A stretch of DNA of 24,660 bases from JAFALX01 sp050734185 (GCA_050734185.1 JBOHUE010000144.1:1-24660); one strand, 5' to 3'; shown: positions 17,176 through 24,536, counted from the stretch's first letter. Numbers and translations are program-made. The notes: generated by a model not told the origin, from the letters alone.

Positions 17176-18332
17176 TCGGCGCCGACGCGCCGCGCGAAGT
17201 CGTCGACCGAGAGCCACGCGAAGCCTGTGCGGTCCTCGACGGGCAGGGCGATGGCGACATCGGGTTCTGCGCGTGCGATCGCCGGCCGCTCTCCGCTTGG
17301 TGAGGTGAGACCGCCCACCAATGCGACGACGCGCTCGGCGTTCGTCCACGCCGGCACCAACCCCGATGGCAGCGCGACGATGACGTCCTCGGCTCCTGTG
17401 AGGGGCTCGCACAACGGCACGCCGGGCATGTCGCCGACGTCCTCGCGGTATCCGGCGTACGCACCGATCACAACGTCGCCGGCGTCGCTCAACGCCGGAT
17501 ACAGGTGCCGCAGTGCGTGCAGGCCGCGGGCGAGCGTCGCCGGGTCCTCGACACTCGATGCGTCGCGCGGCACGTCGTCGAACGCGGGGCCGCCGAACTC
17601 CATCGGGGTGACGTACCACGTGACGGTGCTGCCGTCGTCGTGCGCGACGAGCATGAGTCCGATCGGCATCGCGACGACGCTCACTGCCGGCAGGACGCCG
17701 TGCTGAGCCCGCACGCAGATCATATGCACGCGCCGATAGTTGATCTGCGCCAGCTGCGGTGTGCGACCCACCAGCGCCTCGAGCAGCGTCGTGGTGCCGC
17801 ACCCTGCCGCCGCAACAACCGCGCGCGCTGCGACACGGATGACCTCTCCGCCTGATGCGTGAACCACAACCGACCGCGCATCGTTGCTGCGCGCTCCGAG
17901 CACCGCGCGACCCTGCACGATCGAGTCGCGCCGGCCTCGCGCGAGCGATTCAATCAATGGTTGCTTGGGTACGTTGCGATCCGGCGATGCGAGTGCCGCT
18001 GCTGAGAGCGCCTCGTCGAAGCCGGCTGCCAACGGCGCCGGCGGCGCCGCACTCGGAAAGCCGGGCGGCAGGATGACCCGCCACTCGCCTGTGGGGTCGA
18101 CTCCGCGCGCGCGCAGAAACGGCTGCACCCGATCCTCGGATGCCCGCAGCGGGTCGGCACCAAGCATGCCGAAGCCGGTGTTGAGGAACCCGTGCGAGTG
18201 AATGGTCTGACCGTCGCCGAGGGGACCGGCGGTCACCAGCATCGTCGAGTAGCCGACACCCTGCAGGGCGTCGAGCGCCAGCAGCCCCTGGATGCCGCCA
18301 CCGATGACGATGACATCGAGATCAGCGTTCAT
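17145..18332 (-). CDS. FAD-dependent oxidoreductase, DAO-like
   Basis: The 395-residue product begins with a Rossmann FAD-binding motif, DVIVIGGGIQGLLALDAL (GGGIQG at 11-16). GQTIHSHGFLNTGFG further on recalls the histidine/glycine region of D-amino-acid-oxidase-fold dehydrogenases such as L-2-hydroxyglutarate or glycerol-3-phosphate dehydrogenases. The later AARAVVAAAGCGTT is the usual end of the first FAD-contacting part. There is no signal peptide or membrane helix. The start chosen is ATG at 18332 because GGGAG lies just upstream and the FAD motif follows at once; ATG 18356 would add 8 residues. It overlaps the 77-codon ORF by 11 bases, so both are one operon driven from 18596-18624 and probably controlled by the divergent TetR. 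Substrate is unknown. Confidence 0.82.
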   Translation of the reverse strand: MNADLDVIVIGGGIQGLLALDALQGVGYSTMLVTAGPLGDGQTIHSHGFLNTGFGMLGADPLRASEDRVQPFLRARGVDPTGEWRVILPPGFPSAAPPAPLAAGFDEALSAAALASPDRNVPKQPLIESLARGRRDSIVQGRAVLGARSNDARSVVVHASGGEVIRVAARAVVAAAGCGTTTLLEALVGRTPQLAQINYRRVHMICVRAQHGVLPAVSVVAMPIGLMLVAHDDGSTVTWYVTPMEFGGPAFDDVPRDASSVEDPATLARGLHALRHLYPALSDAGDVVIGAYAGYREDVGDMPGVPLCEPLTGAEDVIVALPSGLVPAWTNAERVVALVGGLTSPSGERPAIARAEPDVAIALPVEDRTGFAWLSVDDFARRVGADQTASSSSAT

Positions 18333-18555
18333 GACGCTCCCGCTCCAAACGGTCATTGAGGATCATCGCGGTGACCTGCGGGTTCGTCATCGCCGAAGCA
18401 AGGGCGGCCGCGGACATCGCCCGTGCGACGGCGTGCCACATCGTGCGGCGCCACGCGACACGTGGGCGAGCGGCCGCTGCCACCACCAACTGCCGCGGAC
18501 CGTCGCCATCGGGGGTGGCGCCGACGCCCCACGCCCTCACGTCCAACCCTTCCAT
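18322..18555 (-). CDS. Small protein of unknown function, 77 residues, first gene of the FAD operon
   Basis: I do not recognise a family. The reading frame starts at ATG 18555, preceded with 6-base spacing by a perfect GGAGGT, the strongest Shine-Dalgarno site I see in the window, and ends with a TGA overlapping the FAD gene start by 11 bases. A consensus promoter lies about 34 bases further upstream. These signals make it a real gene rather than a chance frame. The product has an N-terminal MEGLDVRAWG, a basic middle (ARPRVAWRRTMW), an alanine-rich segment (AVARAMSAAALASAM) and a charged end (NDRLERERHER). It has no cysteine and no convincing membrane helix. It may be a partner or leader peptide for the oxidoreductase; this is inference. 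Confidence 0.6.
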   Translation of the reverse strand: MEGLDVRAWGVGATPDGDGPRQLVVAAAARPRVAWRRTMWHAVARAMSAAALASAMTNPQVTAMILNDRLERERHER

Positions 18556-18561
18556 AGCGTG

Positions 18562-18567
18562 ACCTCC
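18562..18567 (-). promoter_or_regulatory. Ribosome binding site GGAGGT of the 77-codon ORF
   Basis: On the minus strand GGAGGT stands 6 bases before ATG 18555. It matches the 16S anti-Shine-Dalgarno core completely and decides the start of the small gene. Confidence 0.7.
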
Positions 18568-18580
18568 ATTTCGCAACACT

Positions 18581-18603
18581 GTTACGTAGCGCCGTATCGT
18601 AAC
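18581..18603. promoter_or_regulatory. Inverted repeat 1, probable TetR operator
   Basis: GTTACG - 11 bases - CGTAAC is a perfect 6-bp-arm inverted repeat centred at 18592. It covers the -10 and transcription start of the minus-strand promoter. Length and symmetry suit a TetR-family dimer. Confidence 0.6.
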
Positions 18604-18616
18604 GATGTGGCGATAC
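18594..18616. promoter_or_regulatory. Inverted repeat 2, second probable TetR operator overlapping the first
   Basis: GTATCG - 11 bases - CGATAC has the same arm length and spacer as repeat 1 and shares the half-site pattern GTWWCG. Its centre (18605) is 13 bp from that of repeat 1. It covers the spacer and -10 of the minus-strand promoter and the start of the -10-like hexamer of the tetR gene. Confidence 0.6.
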
Positions 18617-18624
18617 ACTGTCAA
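18596..18624 (-). promoter_or_regulatory. Promoter of the 77-codon ORF/FAD operon (TTGACA-17-TACGAT)
   Basis: Read on the minus strand, TTGACA (18624-18619), exactly 17 bases, then TACGAT (18601-18596). The -35 is perfect and the -10 matches four of six positions of TATAAT. The start point would be near 18589, giving a leader of about 34 bases that contains GGAGGT. Both inverted repeats lie on it, so a bound TetR would block it. Confidence 0.75.
18614..18619 (+). promoter_or_regulatory. -10-like hexamer TACACT before the tetR-type gene
   Basis: TACACT ends 8 bases before ATG 18628, and no Shine-Dalgarno sequence is present, suggesting a leaderless transcript. It overlaps the right arm of inverted repeat 2 and touches the -35 of the opposing promoter, so autoregulation is expected. 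Confidence 0.5.
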
Positions 18625-18627
18625 GCG

Positions 18628-19275
18628 ATGGGACGACCCCGGCTTCACGACGAGAAAACTCGCGGCCAGTTGCTCGCCGCCGCAGAGCGCCTCACCGCAG
18701 AGGGCGGTATCGACGCGGTGAGCGTTCGGGCCACGGCCGACGCAGCAAGCACCAGCACGCGAGCCGTCTACGCCCTGTTCGGTTCCAAGGACGGGCTGGT
18801 GCAAGCGCTGGCGCAGCGCGCGTTCGAGCTCGTGATGGAGAGCGTTGGCGCGATCCCCTTCACCGACGATCCGGGCGACGACCTCGTCAGCGGCTCCGTG
18901 AGCGGATTCCGCGTCTTTGCGCTGAAGCACCCTGATCTCTTCCGCCTGTTCTTCACCGCCGAGCGGACGCGAGAGCGGCTCAGCGTTGAGTCGCTTGCCA
19001 CCAGGCTGGCTGCGCTCGCGCTCCTGACGCAGCGAGTGGAGCGGGCCGAGGCAGCTGGGCTACTGGGTGACCACTCGGTAGACGAGGTGACAATCCTCTG
19101 GGACGCCCTCTGCTGCGGGCTCGCGATGCGCGAGATCTGCGGTCATATTCGGGCGGAGGACGGCGAGCGCATTTGGACGCATGCAGTGCGGGCGCTGCTG
19201 ACGGGTCTTGGCGCGTCGTCGATCGGGTCAGGGACCCGGGCGGCCGGGCCGCACGGGGTTCCGATCGATTCCTAG
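18628..19275 (+). CDS. TetR/AcrR-family transcriptional regulator
   Basis: TetR-family proteins are dimeric repressors released by a small-molecule ligand. From ATG 18628 the product has 215 residues. The N-terminal DNA-binding domain is clear: LLAAAERLTAEGGIDAVSVR, then the helix-turn-helix ADAASTSTRAVYALFGSKDGL around 37-57. The C-terminal part is a helical ligand/dimer domain of no recognised subclass, with a proline/glycine-rich tail. The frame is open upstream, but homology begins only at 18628, directly after the operator region. Divergent arrangement with the ORF77/FAD operon and two inverted repeats between them suggest it represses both directions. The ligand is unknown; a substrate or product of the oxidoreductase is a natural guess. 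Its TAG stop starts the -10-like hexamer of udg. Confidence 0.9.
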   Translation: MGRPRLHDEKTRGQLLAAAERLTAEGGIDAVSVRATADAASTSTRAVYALFGSKDGLVQALAQRAFELVMESVGAIPFTDDPGDDLVSGSVSGFRVFALKHPDLFRLFFTAERTRERLSVESLATRLAALALLTQRVERAEAAGLLGDHSVDEVTILWDALCCGLAMREICGHIRAEDGERIWTHAVRALLTGLGASSIGSGTRAAGPHGVPIDS

Positions 19276-19278
19276 AAT
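19273..19278 (+). promoter_or_regulatory. -10-like hexamer TAGAAT before udg
   Basis: TAGAAT matches five of six bases of TATAAT. It begins with the stop codon of the tetR-type gene and ends 7 bases before ATG 19286. With no Shine-Dalgarno sequence in the 10-base gap, a leaderless udg transcript is plausible. No good -35 is seen. Confidence 0.45.
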
Positions 19279-19285
19279 TCGCGCA

Positions 19286-19930
19286 ATGCCAGTCACCACG
19301 GATACGCTCCTGGAGCTGCACAGCCGGATCCGGGCGTGCACCGCCTGCCCGCTTCACGCGACGCGGACGCAGGCAGTGCCCGGCTACGGACCGGTGACCG
19401 CTCGGATCATGGCGGTGGGGGAGGCGCCCGGCGAGACCGAGGATCGCGAGGGCAAGCCCTTCGTCGGCGCGGCCGGTCAGCTGCTGACGAGGCTCCTCGA
19501 GGAGGTCGGCCTCGACCGCCGCGACATCTACATAACCAACACGCTCAAGTGCCGGCCGCCTGGCAACCGCGATCCCGAGCAGTCCGAGGTCGATGCCTGC
19601 AGCCACTTCCTGGACGAGCAGATCGCGATGCTGCGCCCCGAGGTGATCCTCGTGCTCGGCCGTCACGCGCTCGGCCGGCTGCTGCCCGGTGCGGGCACGA
19701 TCACGCGCCTGCACGGTCAGCGCGTGCGTCGTGGCGAGCGTGTCTACGTGCCGCTGTACCACCCGGCGGCCGCGCTCTACAACGCGAGCCTGCTGCAGAC
19801 GTTGCAGCAGGACATGCGCCTCGTCCGTGGCTATCTCGATGAGGCCGGCGAGGCGCGTGCGAGCGTGGAGGCAGCCGCGGTGCGGGCGGCGGCGATCGAG
19901 CCGGCAGCCGATCAGATGGCGCTCTTTTGA
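19286..19930 (+). CDS. Family 4 uracil-DNA glycosylase with 4Fe-4S cluster
   Basis: Family 4 UDGs remove uracil from DNA to start base excision repair. The 214-residue product has the four cluster cysteines C18, C21, C89 and C105 with the family spacing. It also shows the active-site motif GEAPGETEDREGKPFVG (45-61), NTLKCRPPGNR (85-95) and YHPAAAL. ATG 19286 is chosen because the family begins here (LLELHSRIRACTACPL); the open frame further upstream lies in the tetR gene. The last five residues are QMALF, resembling the QL(S/D)LF sliding-clamp-binding pentapeptide. The stop overlaps the TTG of rnj by 4 bases, so the repair enzyme and the RNase are translated together. Confidence 0.94.
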   Translation: MPVTTDTLLELHSRIRACTACPLHATRTQAVPGYGPVTARIMAVGEAPGETEDREGKPFVGAAGQLLTRLLEEVGLDRRDIYITNTLKCRPPGNRDPEQSEVDACSHFLDEQIAMLRPEVILVLGRHALGRLLPGAGTITRLHGQRVRRGERVYVPLYHPAAALYNASLLQTLQQDMRLVRGYLDEAGEARASVEAAAVRAAAIEPAADQMALF

Positions 19931-21594
19931 CGTCAGCAGGCGCCAACGGCAACCTCACCCTGGTACCCCTCGGAGGCCTCGGCGAGATCGGCCGCAACAT
20001 GCTCGCGATCTCCTGTGGCACGGACATCGTGGTGATCGACTCGGGATTGATGTTCCCCGAGCAGGAGATGCTCGGTGTCGACCTCGTCATCCCCGACATC
20101 TCATGGTTGATGGACCGCGCCTCGTCCGTGCGCGGCATCGTGCTGACGCATGGACACGAGGACCACATCGGAGCGCTGCCGTACGTGCTGCCGCGGCTCA
20201 ACGTTCCCGTGTACGGGACGGCACTCACGCTCGGCCTGCTGCGCAACAAACTGCGCGAGCATCATCTGATCGAATCCACCGAGCTGCACACGGTGCGTGC
20301 CGGCGACGTGCGCACGCTTGGTTGCTTCGACGTCGAGTGGGTGCACGCGACGCATTCCATTCCCGATGCGTGCGCGCTCGCGGTGCACACGCCGGTGGGC
20401 ACCATCGTGCACAGCGGTGACTTCAAGGTGGACTCGACTCCCGTGCAGGGCGAGCCGCCCGATCTGGCGCGTCTCGCGCGGCTCGGCGATGAGGGCGTGC
20501 TGCTGCTGCTGAGCGACAGCACCAACGCCGAGTCCGAGGGCACGACGCCGAGCGAACGCTCGGTCGGCGACGGGCTGGCGCCGCTGTTCGACACGGCGCC
20601 CGGCCGCATTCTGATGGCGACGTTCGCCTCCAACATCTCGCGGTTGCAGCAGGCCGTGTGGGCGGCCGAGGCCTCGGACCGGCGCTGCTTCATCGTCGGG
20701 CGCTCGATGCTCAAGAACGTGCGCGTTGCCGAGGAGCTTGGCTTTCTGCACGCGGACTCGTCGCTGTTCGTGTCGCCGAAGGAGCACGAGGCGATCCCCG
20801 ATCGCAAGCTCGCGATCCTCTGCACCGGCTCGCAGGGCGAGCCGCTGTCGGCGCTGTCGCGCATCGCCACCGGTGAGCACCCGATGGTGTCGCTGCACGA
20901 AGGCGACACGGTGGTGATCAGCGCCAACCCGATCCCGGGCAACGAGGAGGCCGTGCACCGCACGATCAACAACCTGTACCGGCACGGCGCGCGGGTGTTC
21001 AACTCGTCGCGCCACCGTGTGCACGCCTCCGGCCATGCGAGCCGCGAGGAGCTGAAGCTGCTGCTCACGCTGACGAGACCGCGCTACTTCATGCCGGTGC
21101 ACGGTGAGTACCGCCACCTCGCGCTGCACGCAGAGCTGGCGCGCGCGGTCGGCATCACCCCGGATCGCGTCGCGCCCGTCGACAACGGCACAGTGGTGGA
21201 GATAAACGAGGAGGGCATCCACCGCACCGGCGAGCGTGTGCCCGCGGGGTACGTGTACGTCGACGGGCTCAGCATCGAGGAGGCGGACGACGTCGTCTTC
21301 CGTGATCGCCGCCAGCTGGCCGAGGACGGCGTGATCATCGTCCTGATGACGGTCGAACGATCCACCGGCGCGGTGATCGCCGGACCCGATCTCGTATCGC
21401 GCGGCTACATCGAGACCGAGTCGGGCACGCTCTTCGACGAGGCGCGCGAGCACGTGCTCTCGCTGCGGTCGCGACTTGACTCGGAGCGCGACTGGACGCA
21501 GTGGCAGAGCGCGATCCACGAGGCCCTCGCGCGCTTCTTCTACAAGCGCACGCGCCGGCGGCCACTCATCCTGCCGCTCATCACCGAGGTCTGA
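19927..21594 (+). CDS. rnj: Ribonuclease J
   Basis: RNase J is a metallo-beta-lactamase/beta-CASP nuclease with 5'-3' exo- and endonuclease activity in RNA decay and rRNA maturation. The 555-residue product has normal length. It starts VPLGGLGEIGRNML and carries the zinc motif THGHEDHIGALPY (H75, H77, D79, H80), HSGDFKVD, the beta-CASP part with CTGSQGEPLSALSRIA, and later RVHASGHASREEL and PVHGEYRHL. TTG 19927 is the coupled start within the udg stop; no ATG or GTG lies before the first conserved block. Beside pnp and nrnA in the same window, it forms much of an RNA decay toolkit. Confidence 0.95.
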   Translation: MTSAGANGNLTLVPLGGLGEIGRNMLAISCGTDIVVIDSGLMFPEQEMLGVDLVIPDISWLMDRASSVRGIVLTHGHEDHIGALPYVLPRLNVPVYGTALTLGLLRNKLREHHLIESTELHTVRAGDVRTLGCFDVEWVHATHSIPDACALAVHTPVGTIVHSGDFKVDSTPVQGEPPDLARLARLGDEGVLLLLSDSTNAESEGTTPSERSVGDGLAPLFDTAPGRILMATFASNISRLQQAVWAAEASDRRCFIVGRSMLKNVRVAEELGFLHADSSLFVSPKEHEAIPDRKLAILCTGSQGEPLSALSRIATGEHPMVSLHEGDTVVISANPIPGNEEAVHRTINNLYRHGARVFNSSRHRVHASGHASREELKLLLTLTRPRYFMPVHGEYRHLALHAELARAVGITPDRVAPVDNGTVVEINEEGIHRTGERVPAGYVYVDGLSIEEADDVVFRDRRQLAEDGVIIVLMTVERSTGAVIAGPDLVSRGYIETESGTLFDEAREHVLSLRSRLDSERDWTQWQSAIHEALARFFYKRTRRRPLILPLITEV

Positions 21595-21629
21595 GCACCC
21601 GGCGCCGCGTGCCGCTGGCGCAATCTTGC

Positions 21630-21638
21630 TGGTACGAT
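21630..21638 (+). promoter_or_regulatory. Extended -10 promoter TGGTACGAT upstream of ftsK
   Basis: TGn followed by TACGAT fits an extended -10 element. It stands in the 109-base rnj-ftsK gap and would give a leader of about 60 bases to ATG 21704. I see no -35 match, which an extended -10 can do without. The rest of the gap holds nothing else recognisable. Confidence 0.4.
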
Positions 21639-21703
21639 CCCCACGCGGTCGCGATCGCCGCATCAGCATCAACTCGCCCCAACGTCACAGCACACGCATC
21701 ACG

Positions 21704-24019
21704 ATGGCTCGCAGCGCCCCGACACGACGACGGCCCCCTCGCCGGGCGGTTCCGGCCAAGCGTGGCCGCATCTCGACAAGGGCGCGGCGCGCGCCCAAGA
21801 GGGCCGCGCGGCAGCCTCTCCTGACGTCGGAGCAGCGGCGTGAGGTCACCGGCGTCGCCGCCATCGGCGTCGGCCTGATTCTGGCGGCGGTGCTGCTACT
21901 GCCCGGGGGCGGCTCCGTCGCCGGACCGGTGCACGACTGGGTCTTCGCCGCCCTCGGCGTGGGCGCCTGGCTGGGAGTGGTGGCGCTGCTGGTGACCGGC
22001 GGGCGGCTCCTCGCCGGACCCGAGTGGCGCGCCGGACGAGTGGCGGCGACGGGATCGGTGGTCGCGTCGGTGGCTCTCCTCGGGCTTGTGGGACTGGCGA
22101 GCCCTGACTCGGCCGGCGCCGCCGGCCGGGTGATCGGCCCCGGGCTCGCGGTGTGGCTGGGCCGCGCCGGGTCGACGGCGCTGCTGCTCGCGGCAACGGC
22201 CATCGGGGCTGTCCTCACCACCGACCTGCGTACCGGCGACCTGCTCCGCGCCCTCGGCGAGTGGGGCCAGGAGAAGCGAGAGGTGCGCGACGAGCGCCGG
22301 GCTTCGTCAGTGACCGCGCTGCGCCCACGCCTCCCCGTTGACGAGCCGCCGCCACCCCTGACCGCGGCGCCCGTGGCCGAGCTGGCCGGTGTGCCGCTGC
22401 TGCGGCCGTCGCGCACACGGCCCGCGCCGGCGATCGAACCTGAGATCGCGTTTCCCCCGGCCGAGGAAGACCCGGAGCCGTTCAGCCGCGAGTTCGAGGG
22501 CGTGGCCGAACCCCAGGAGCCGGCACCGATTGGCGTCGTCTCCGAGGTCACGGCGGCCCACGCCGGCGACGCCCCGGACGAGCCCGAGAAGATCTGGGAG
22601 TTGCCCTCGGCAGACATGCTCGACACCATCACCGGCAAGCACGAGCGTCTCGTCGCCGAGGTGCGGACCACCGGCGAGAAGATCGTCTCGACGCTGCAGT
22701 CGTTCGGCATCGAGACGCGGATCATCGGGGCCAACAGTGGCCCGACGGTCACGCAGTACGAGCTGCAGCCCGCCGTCGGCGTGCCGGTGCGCAAGATCAT
22801 GGGCTACCAGACCGACCTCGCCCTGGCGCTCGCGGCGCCGATCCGCATCCAGCCGTTCATCCCCGGGAAGTCGGCGATCGGGATCGAGGTCCCCAACAAG
22901 GCGGCGCAGCTGGTCAGCCTCAAGGAGATCGTCGAGTCGGCGCCGTTCGCTGAGAAGCGCACCCGCCTCGCCGTCGCGCTCGGCGCCGATGTCAGCGGCC
23001 ATCCCGTGGTGGGAGATCTCACGCGCATGCCGCACATGCTCATCGCCGGTGCAACGGGGAGCGGCAAGTCGGTCTGCATCAACGCGGTGCTGGGCGGGTT
23101 CCTCCTGCAGGCCACGCCCGCCGAGCTGAAGCTGATCCTCATCGACCCCAAGCGGGTCGAGCTCTCCAACTTCGCCGACCTGCCGCACCTGCTGGTGCCG
23201 GTGGTGGTGGAACCGGAATCAGCGGTCGGGGCTCTCCGCTGGGCGGTGAAGGAGATGGAGGAGCGCTACAAGCTCTTCGCTTCGCACGGCGCGCGCAACA
23301 TTGCCGTCTTCAACGAGCGCGCCTCCGGGCTCGGCCTGGCCCCGCTGCCCTACGTGGTCATCGTGATCGACGAGCTCGCCGACCTGATGATGGTGGCCGC
23401 CGGAGAGATCGAGGACCTCATCTGCCGCATCGCGCAGCTCGCACGAGCCGTGGGCATCCACCTGATCGTGGCCACGCAGCGCCCGTCGGCGGACATCATC
23501 ACCGGGCTCATCAAGGCCAACATTCCGAGCCGCATCGCATTCGCGGTGTCGAGCGGCGTGGACTCGCGGGTGATCCTCGATGAGATGGGTGCAGAGAAGC
23601 TGCTCGGCCGCGGCGACATGCTCTACCTGCCCATCGACGAGGGCAAGCCGCGGCGCCTCCAGGGCGCCTTCGTCAGCGACCGCGAGCTCGACTCGCTGAT
23701 CGAGCACTGGAAGGCGCAGGGGATGCCCGAGTACCAGGAGGAGATCTTCACCGTCGAGGCAACCGTGTCCTGGGCACGAGAGGCGACCAAGCGAGACGCC
23801 CTGTTCGGCAAGGCCGCGCACACAGTGGCGGTCGAGGGGCGGGCGGCCGCCTCTCTGCTGCAGCGCAAGCTCAACGTCGGTTACACGCGCGCGGCCCGGC
23901 TCGTCGACCAGCTGGCCGAGGCGCGGGTGGTGGGCCCCTACGAGGGAAGCAAGTCGCGCGAGGTGCTGATGGACGTGTTCCAGGTGGACGAGCTGCTCGC
24001 TGAGCTGAACGAGGAATAG
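21704..24019 (+). CDS. ftsK: DNA translocase FtsK/SpoIIIE
   Basis: FtsK is a septum-anchored hexameric motor that pumps chromosome ends apart during division. From ATG 21704 the product has 771 residues. A basic N-terminus (about 1-40) precedes four hydrophobic segments between about 47 and 175 (for example GVAAIGVGLILAAVLLLPGG), then a short acidic/proline linker, then the motor domain with Walker A GATGSGKS (449-456) and Walker B VVIVIDELADL (D556). The C-terminal winged-helix gamma domain (ASLLQRKLNVGYTRAARLVD) recognises polarity sequences. The linker is much shorter than in E. coli. The open frame upstream of 21704 is shadow of rnj. No Shine-Dalgarno sequence precedes the ATG. Confidence 0.95.
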   Translation: MARSAPTRRRPPRRAVPAKRGRISTRARRAPKRAARQPLLTSEQRREVTGVAAIGVGLILAAVLLLPGGGSVAGPVHDWVFAALGVGAWLGVVALLVTGGRLLAGPEWRAGRVAATGSVVASVALLGLVGLASPDSAGAAGRVIGPGLAVWLGRAGSTALLLAATAIGAVLTTDLRTGDLLRALGEWGQEKREVRDERRASSVTALRPRLPVDEPPPPLTAAPVAELAGVPLLRPSRTRPAPAIEPEIAFPPAEEDPEPFSREFEGVAEPQEPAPIGVVSEVTAAHAGDAPDEPEKIWELPSADMLDTITGKHERLVAEVRTTGEKIVSTLQSFGIETRIIGANSGPTVTQYELQPAVGVPVRKIMGYQTDLALALAAPIRIQPFIPGKSAIGIEVPNKAAQLVSLKEIVESAPFAEKRTRLAVALGADVSGHPVVGDLTRMPHMLIAGATGSGKSVCINAVLGGFLLQATPAELKLILIDPKRVELSNFADLPHLLVPVVVEPESAVGALRWAVKEMEERYKLFASHGARNIAVFNERASGLGLAPLPYVVIVIDELADLMMVAAGEIEDLICRIAQLARAVGIHLIVATQRPSADIITGLIKANIPSRIAFAVSSGVDSRVILDEMGAEKLLGRGDMLYLPIDEGKPRRLQGAFVSDRELDSLIEHWKAQGMPEYQEEIFTVEATVSWAREATKRDALFGKAAHTVAVEGRAAASLLQRKLNVGYTRAARLVDQLAEARVVGPYEGSKSREVLMDVFQVDELLAELNEE

Positions 24020-24032
24020 GTCGCCGCCCGGT

Positions 24033-24038
24033 TATCCT
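24033..24038 (+). promoter_or_regulatory. -10-like hexamer TATCCT before yajQ
   Basis: TATCCT ends exactly 9 bases before ATG 24048, the same spacing as the secDF hexamer. No Shine-Dalgarno sequence lies in the 28-base gap, so a leaderless transcript fits. There is no evident -35. Confidence 0.4.
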
Positions 24039-24047
24039 CAGCGCGGT

Positions 24048-24536
24048 ATGGCTGAGTTCTCTTTCGATGTGGTCAGCGACTTCGATCGCCAGGAGCTGGT
24101 GAACGCGGTGGACCAGACGCGCCGCGAGATCACGTCGCGGTACGACTTCAAGAACGTCGCGGTGGAGATCACGCTCGACGACGCGAGCATCACGCTCATC
24201 ACCGCGTCGGACGGTCAGCTGCGCTCGATCCTCGACGTGCTGCAGAGCAAGGTGCATCGTCGCGGCATCGACATCAAGGTGCTCGACGCGCAGGCCGCCG
24301 AGCCGGCGGCGAAGGGCAACGTGAAGCAGACGATCAAGCTGCGCAAGGGGATCTCCGACGACGTCGCGCGCGACCTGGTCAAGAAGATCCGCGGGCAGCA
24401 CCCCAAGGTGCAGGTGCGAACGCAGGGCGACCAGCTGCGCGTCGCATCGACGAAGAAGGACGACCTGCAGTCGGTGATCGCGCAGCTCAAGGCACTCGAC
24501 ATCGACACGCCGTTGCAGTTCACCAACTACCGGTGA
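24048..24536 (+). CDS. yajQ: YajQ/UPF0234 nucleotide-binding protein
   Basis: YajQ-family proteins bind nucleotides; a Xanthomonas member was reported to bind cyclic di-GMP and act with a regulator, but the general role is open. The 162-residue product has family length and all its blocks: FSFDVVSDFDRQELVNAVDQ, REITSRYDFKN, ITASDGQLRSILDVLQSKV, GNVKQTIKLRKGIS, AQLKALDIDTPLQFTNYR. Two ferredoxin-like halves are expected. ATG 24048 agrees with the family start. The stop overlaps the next gene's GTG by 4 bases, a rare partnership with a phospholipid gene that may only reflect crowding. Confidence 0.94.
   Translation: MAEFSFDVVSDFDRQELVNAVDQTRREITSRYDFKNVAVEITLDDASITLITASDGQLRSILDVLQSKVHRRGIDIKVLDAQAAEPAAKGNVKQTIKLRKGISDDVARDLVKKIRGQHPKVQVRTQGDQLRVASTKKDDLQSVIAQLKALDIDTPLQFTNYR

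Noticed and set aside
18292..18627. Upstream in-frame extension of the tetR-type gene
   Set aside because: The extension runs through the operator gap and the opposite-strand genes and has no TetR-family similarity; ATG 18628 fits the family start.
19225..19252. Hairpins in the tetR tail (GGGTC-AGG-GACCC and GCGGCC-G-GGCCGC)
   Set aside because: Considered as a terminator or attenuator before udg, but there is no T-run and strong palindromes are common by chance in such GC-rich coding sequence.
21602..21620. GCGCC...GGCGC stem after rnj
   Set aside because: Only 5 pairs with a 10-base loop and no real T-tract; too weak to call a terminator.
21476..21703. In-frame extension of ftsK into rnj
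   Set aside because: Arginine/serine-rich shadow translation of the rnj end; the membrane-anchor region begins only after 21704.
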